DNA of 64,000 nucleotides, taken from positions 1,844,581 to 1,908,580 of the forward strand of contig NZ_CP041345.1 in NCBI RefSeq assembly GCF_013265555.1, written 5' to 3'. The stretch is from Tenuifilum thalassicum (lineage in GTDB: Bacteria; Bacteroidota; Bacteroidia; Bacteroidales; Tenuifilaceae). Both the position numbers and the translations under genes were made by a program. Positions 61,300 to 64,000 of the stretch are shown piece after piece (position 1 is the first letter of the stretch; the number at the start of each line of letters is the position of its first letter). Below the pieces are notes generated by a model. The model did no database searches, had not been told where the DNA came from, and was given only the letters and a program-made list of their open reading frames with translations.

Positions 61300-62410
61300 A
61301 TTGTATCAATCTATTCAAAACATCAATAATTTTTCTTGACTGCATCTCAGGTAAATACCCCATTTCATTAATCACTTTTATACACTCATTAGCAATTCTC
61401 TTTTTATCGGAAATTATTTTTTCAGCCCATTCATCAATTCTTTTAGCCAGGCTATCATAATTGTCATGTTGAAAAAAATCGCCATTAATTCCAGGTTTTA
61501 AAAGCTCAATTTCAGGGGAATGCAAATCCATTCGGTCAGTTGTGATAACAGGCAACCCATACGAAAAGGCATGTAAAATAGACAACCCAATACCGCTTGG
61601 AAAAACAAAAATATCTGCATTTTGGAAAAACTCTACAACCTCAGCACCATATTTTGGACCTACAAATTCGATATCTTCGGAAATTCCTAGGCTTTTTGAA
61701 AGTTTCTTTAGATTAAAAGTATCTCCGTCACCAATAACTAAACATTTGATTTTGTGTTTCCCTATTTTTTTAAGCTCTTTAATAGCATGCAAAAGAATCT
61801 CAATTCGCCTTTTCTGGTTGATTCTACCTGAGAACAATAAAGTTATTTGATGTTTACCATTATTATCATCTTTTCTCGGATAATTAAAACCATAATCTTC
61901 AGTGCAAATTGCATTTCCAATAGATAAAACTTTAGAACTCTTCACGCCTAGTTTTAAAAGATTATCAACACCCTTGCCGCTATAAGCAAAAACAAAATCG
62001 GACTTTCGATAAAACCAAGCCCTAATGCTTTTCCCAAGTTTACCTTGGCGTCCAAACCCTCCATGCGACCACCAAACAAACTTAATATGTTTAAGCTTAG
62101 CATATAAAAAAATTGCTAAAGTATGCAGATGATGAAAATCGACTCCCGAACACACTATTATACTAGGATTAAAAACCCTAATACGATTCAATGCGTTTTT
62201 TAGATAATAAAATCGATGTCCAAGCAGTTTAAACGATAAGTATTGACAAATGAAGGAACCATCAATTTCTGCAGGTTTTACTCCTTCGTATTCGTTTCCC
62301 GCCAGAATAGAAGATGAAAAATTATTGTTTTCAAGTATTAACTTAAAAGTATCTCGACGATAATGAGCAATGATAGGCTCAACAAAAAGCACTCTATTAT
62401 TTTTACTCAT
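61292..62410 (-). CDS. Glycosyltransferase family 4 protein
   Basis: 372 residues with a GT-B fold. SKNNRVLFVEPIIAHYRRDT begins the acceptor domain; the donor domain has ITLLFSGRINQKRRIEILLH and ADIFVFPSGIGLSILHAFSY with GLPVITTDRMDLHSPEIELL, the usual GT4 layout though the second Glu of the E-x7-E pair is replaced. It should add a sugar to the lipid-linked repeat. It overlaps the flippase gene by 8 bases. Confidence 0.85.
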   Translation of the reverse strand: MSKNNRVLFVEPIIAHYRRDTFKLILENNNFSSSILAGNEYEGVKPAEIDGSFICQYLSFKLLGHRFYYLKNALNRIRVFNPSIIVCSGVDFHHLHTLAIFLYAKLKHIKFVWWSHGGFGRQGKLGKSIRAWFYRKSDFVFAYSGKGVDNLLKLGVKSSKVLSIGNAICTEDYGFNYPRKDDNNGKHQITLLFSGRINQKRRIEILLHAIKELKKIGKHKIKCLVIGDGDTFNLKKLSKSLGISEDIEFVGPKYGAEVVEFFQNADIFVFPSGIGLSILHAFSYGLPVITTDRMDLHSPEIELLKPGINGDFFQHDNYDSLAKRIDEWAEKIISDKKRIANECIKVINEMGYLPEMQSRKIIDVLNRLIQYE

Positions 62411-63671
62411 TAGTTCTCTTAATAAGTATTACCAGAAGAACTAGCATTGATATGTTAGCTACCACTTCAATTAAGCTATACATCAAAATAAATTTCTCAA
62501 ATGGTAAGCTAGAAAGAAGTGGTAAGACAAGAATTAACCCAAAATAAAAAATTTGCCAAATACTCTGCCAAACAATTCGATTTAAAGCAACAAAAAGTGA
62601 TGTAAAAGAAGAGGTAATAAAATTCAAGGCAAAAGGAAAAACCAGAAATTTAGCTAAGGCGCCAGATACTATCCATTTCTCACCAAAAACAAATGAGAAC
62701 AATGTCTCGGACCATAATAAAATAACACCAATCTCAAAAATTGAGATAAGAACTACAATTCCAACTAAAGGTTTAATCTCTTTAAAATAGCTTTTGTTTT
62801 CCCTATAGCATTCCGATGTTTTATTAAGTACCACACTTGAAAACGAAGATGCAATGAGCGCTAATGGTACAGATAAAATAAGTTTAGTAAGATCGAAATA
62901 ACCTGCAAACTCTGCTGAATAATATCTGTTTATAAAAACAACAGGAAGCATAAAGCAAACAGTACTCATCAAAGCAGGTAAAAGGCTAAATTTTGGGAAA
63001 TCAATATATCTTTTAAGTAAACTTCTAAAATCAGTAGAACTAATTTTAGCTAAACTGTAACCACTTTTAAAAGATTGGTAACCCGATACTATTCCGTTTG
63101 CAACTTGTCCTATAATATCACCAAAAATAAGACCACCCGGTTGTTTAACAACCGCAAGTACAGATTGACTAATCCCTTCAACTGAGCGCCGGCTTAACTT
63201 ATTTATGCTTATCGCTTTAAACCTCTTTTTTCTAATTAACCAAAAGTTGAAAATTTGAAAGATGCTAAGAAGAAAAGTACCTGCTGGTATTAGGTAAAGA
63301 ATATACCTCCGATTGTAAGGCAAACTTAATAGATTTAATAATTGAGAGCTAAAAATCAGAACAAGACTCAGAACAAGTAGGTTAAAACCAATGCTTATAA
63401 GAATTGAAATGTTTACTAGCGAAACAGCATCATCATCATCTTTAGGCAAAACAATTGTTTGTTCATACCTAAAACTTGAAATTACAAGAAGAATTCCAAT
63501 TATACTAACATATACCGAGTAGAAACCAAACTCATCGGGTTCAAAGTATCGCCTTAAGAATGGTTGTAATAAAATAGGAATAGATTGCGCAATAAGAGTT
63601 CCGCTAACAAGAACTGAAGCATTCTTAATTATCTCGGTGCGTTGAATGTATTTAAAAACTTTTTTAACCAA
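62403..63671 (-). CDS. Polysaccharide flippase (Wzx-like)
   Basis: 422 residues with about twelve TM segments, MATE/MVF-type. SVLVSGTLIAQSIPILLQPF begins the first TM and RRYFEPDEFGFYSVYVSIIG the first conserved region, the family signature of oligosaccharide flippases. It should move the finished lipid-linked repeat unit across the inner membrane. The start is TTG 63671, directly after the TAG stop of the upstream gene; no ATG lies near. Its end overlaps the next gene by 8 bases. Confidence 0.87.
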   Translation of the reverse strand: MVKKVFKYIQRTEIIKNASVLVSGTLIAQSIPILLQPFLRRYFEPDEFGFYSVYVSIIGILLVISSFRYEQTIVLPKDDDDAVSLVNISILISIGFNLLVLSLVLIFSSQLLNLLSLPYNRRYILYLIPAGTFLLSIFQIFNFWLIRKKRFKAISINKLSRRSVEGISQSVLAVVKQPGGLIFGDIIGQVANGIVSGYQSFKSGYSLAKISSTDFRSLLKRYIDFPKFSLLPALMSTVCFMLPVVFINRYYSAEFAGYFDLTKLILSVPLALIASSFSSVVLNKTSECYRENKSYFKEIKPLVGIVVLISIFEIGVILLWSETLFSFVFGEKWIVSGALAKFLVFPFALNFITSSFTSLFVALNRIVWQSIWQIFYFGLILVLPLLSSLPFEKFILMYSLIEVVANISMLVLLVILIKRTNE

Positions 63672-64000
63672 CTACTCAGAATTAAAAGGGAAAAGTTTAT
63701 CTATTCTTCTAACCAAGCTATAAAGGAAAACTAGAGTAATAAAGTACACTGGAATCTTCATAAAATCCCACTCCCTGTAAACCAAAATAAGTAGAAAGAT
63801 AATCACATTAACAACAATCAAAGCGATATCGAGCTTTTCATGACTACTACCAGCCAAAACAAATCTTTGATATGCGTGTTTCCTATGGGGCCTGCTTAAC
63901 TGCTCACGATTTCGCCAACGGCGGAAAAGAGTTAGTGATGCATCGAACCAAAATGGTGCAGTAATCATCATCCAGTTAAAAATTGAAAAATCGAGGGTGT
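63672..64000 (-). CDS. WecA/MraY-like sugar-phosphate transferase, C-terminal part (partial)
   Basis: The frame runs off the right edge; 108 residues are visible, with no stop upstream of the ATG at 63971. The motif WFDASLTLFRRWRNREQLSR followed by PHRKHAYQRFVLAGSSHEK is the conserved HIII-type cytoplasmic loop of polyprenyl-phosphate GlcNAc/hexosamine-1-phosphate transferases (WecA, TagO, MraY). Two TM segments follow. It would start repeat-unit synthesis on undecaprenyl phosphate and so likely heads the operon. The C-terminal tail is short. Confidence 0.8.
   Translation of the reverse strand, partial: TLDFSIFNWMMITAPFWFDASLTLFRRWRNREQLSRPHRKHAYQRFVLAGSSHEKLDIALIVVNVIIFLLILVYREWDFMKIPVYFITLVFLYSLVRRIDKLFPFNSE

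Noticed and set aside
1-64000. CRISPR arrays, insertion sequences, prophage, tRNA and rRNA genes
   Set aside because: No spaced repeat arrays, transposase or integrase motifs, terminal inverted repeats, tRNA cloverleaf or rRNA segments were seen on reading both strands; a tRNAscan/Infernal run would be needed to exclude small RNAs fully.

Overview
The window is a gene-dense, AT-rich chromosomal segment from a member of the Bacteroidota. It most resembles a Bacteroidales or Marinilabiliales-type anaerobe rather than a gut Bacteroides: there are gliding/secretion-type GldF and GldG genes, two stand-alone TonB-dependent receptors with no SusD partner, an indolepyruvate:ferredoxin oxidoreductase, a TM1266-type hydrogenase-system regulator, and Bacteroidota-type promoters (TTTG, about 20 bases, TAnnTTTG). 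The placement rests on gene content read by eye; there is no rRNA or tRNA gene in the window to confirm it.

Layout. 1-9.9 kb: the tail of a lipid kinase on the + strand, then a minus-strand block with an isoprenylcysteine-methyltransferase-like membrane enzyme, a DnaQ-like exonuclease, dnaN, and a compact run surE, small membrane protein, lpxB, spoIID-like, gldF, gldG, DUF4340 protein. 10-20.4 kb: a small regulator, a large metallopeptidase/beta-propeller/outer-membrane-barrel protein, a DPP IV-like S9 peptidase, and a lipoprotein + secreted protein + giant ABCG-like transporter group. 20.4-30.8 kb (minus): siaC and siaB homologues, then rpsA, STAS protein, rnz, guaA, S41 protease, DEAD-box helicase and THUMP methyltransferase, read in that transcriptional order from a good promoter upstream of rpsA. 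30.9-36.4 kb (plus): UDP-glucuronate decarboxylase, rmlA, rmlC, rmlD, phosphohexomutase, YjbQ. 36.5-44 kb: Xaa-Pro aminopeptidase, a hybrid histidine kinase with a degenerate ATPase domain, a ribbon-helix-helix protein and a TonB-dependent receptor. 44.1-47.5 kb: a low-molecular-weight phosphatase homologue lacking its nucleophilic Cys, a second YjbQ, and iorA-iorB behind a long leader. 47.5-54.6 kb: a multi-membrane protein fused to a THEP1-type NTPase, an M28-PDZ peptidase, a Cys-rich lipoprotein and a second TonB-dependent receptor. 54.7-64 kb: galE, a Wzz-like protein, and a tightly overlapping surface-polysaccharide operon (WecA-like transferase, flippase, three glycosyltransferases, a polysaccharide deacetylase, an O-antigen ligase/polymerase).

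How the genes fit together. Much of the window serves the envelope. Nucleotide sugars (UDP-xylose, dTDP-rhamnose precursors, UDP-galactose) feed the polysaccharide operon at the right edge. LpxB makes lipid A, and the TonB receptors, proteases, SpoIID-like protein and ABC systems act at or across the membranes. The most unusual items are the ECF-transporter-like/THEP1 fusion at 47.5-49.2 kb, the phosphatase with Ser in place of Cys at 44.1 kb, the hybrid kinase whose ATP-binding motifs are gone, the SiaB/SiaC pair without SiaA or SiaD, and the ABCG transporter with TerB-like and FHA-like N-terminal regions and a large periplasmic loop. No CRISPR array, insertion sequence, prophage, tRNA or rRNA was seen. 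There is no gene-free stretch above 300 bases; the longest is 44964-45242, described below.
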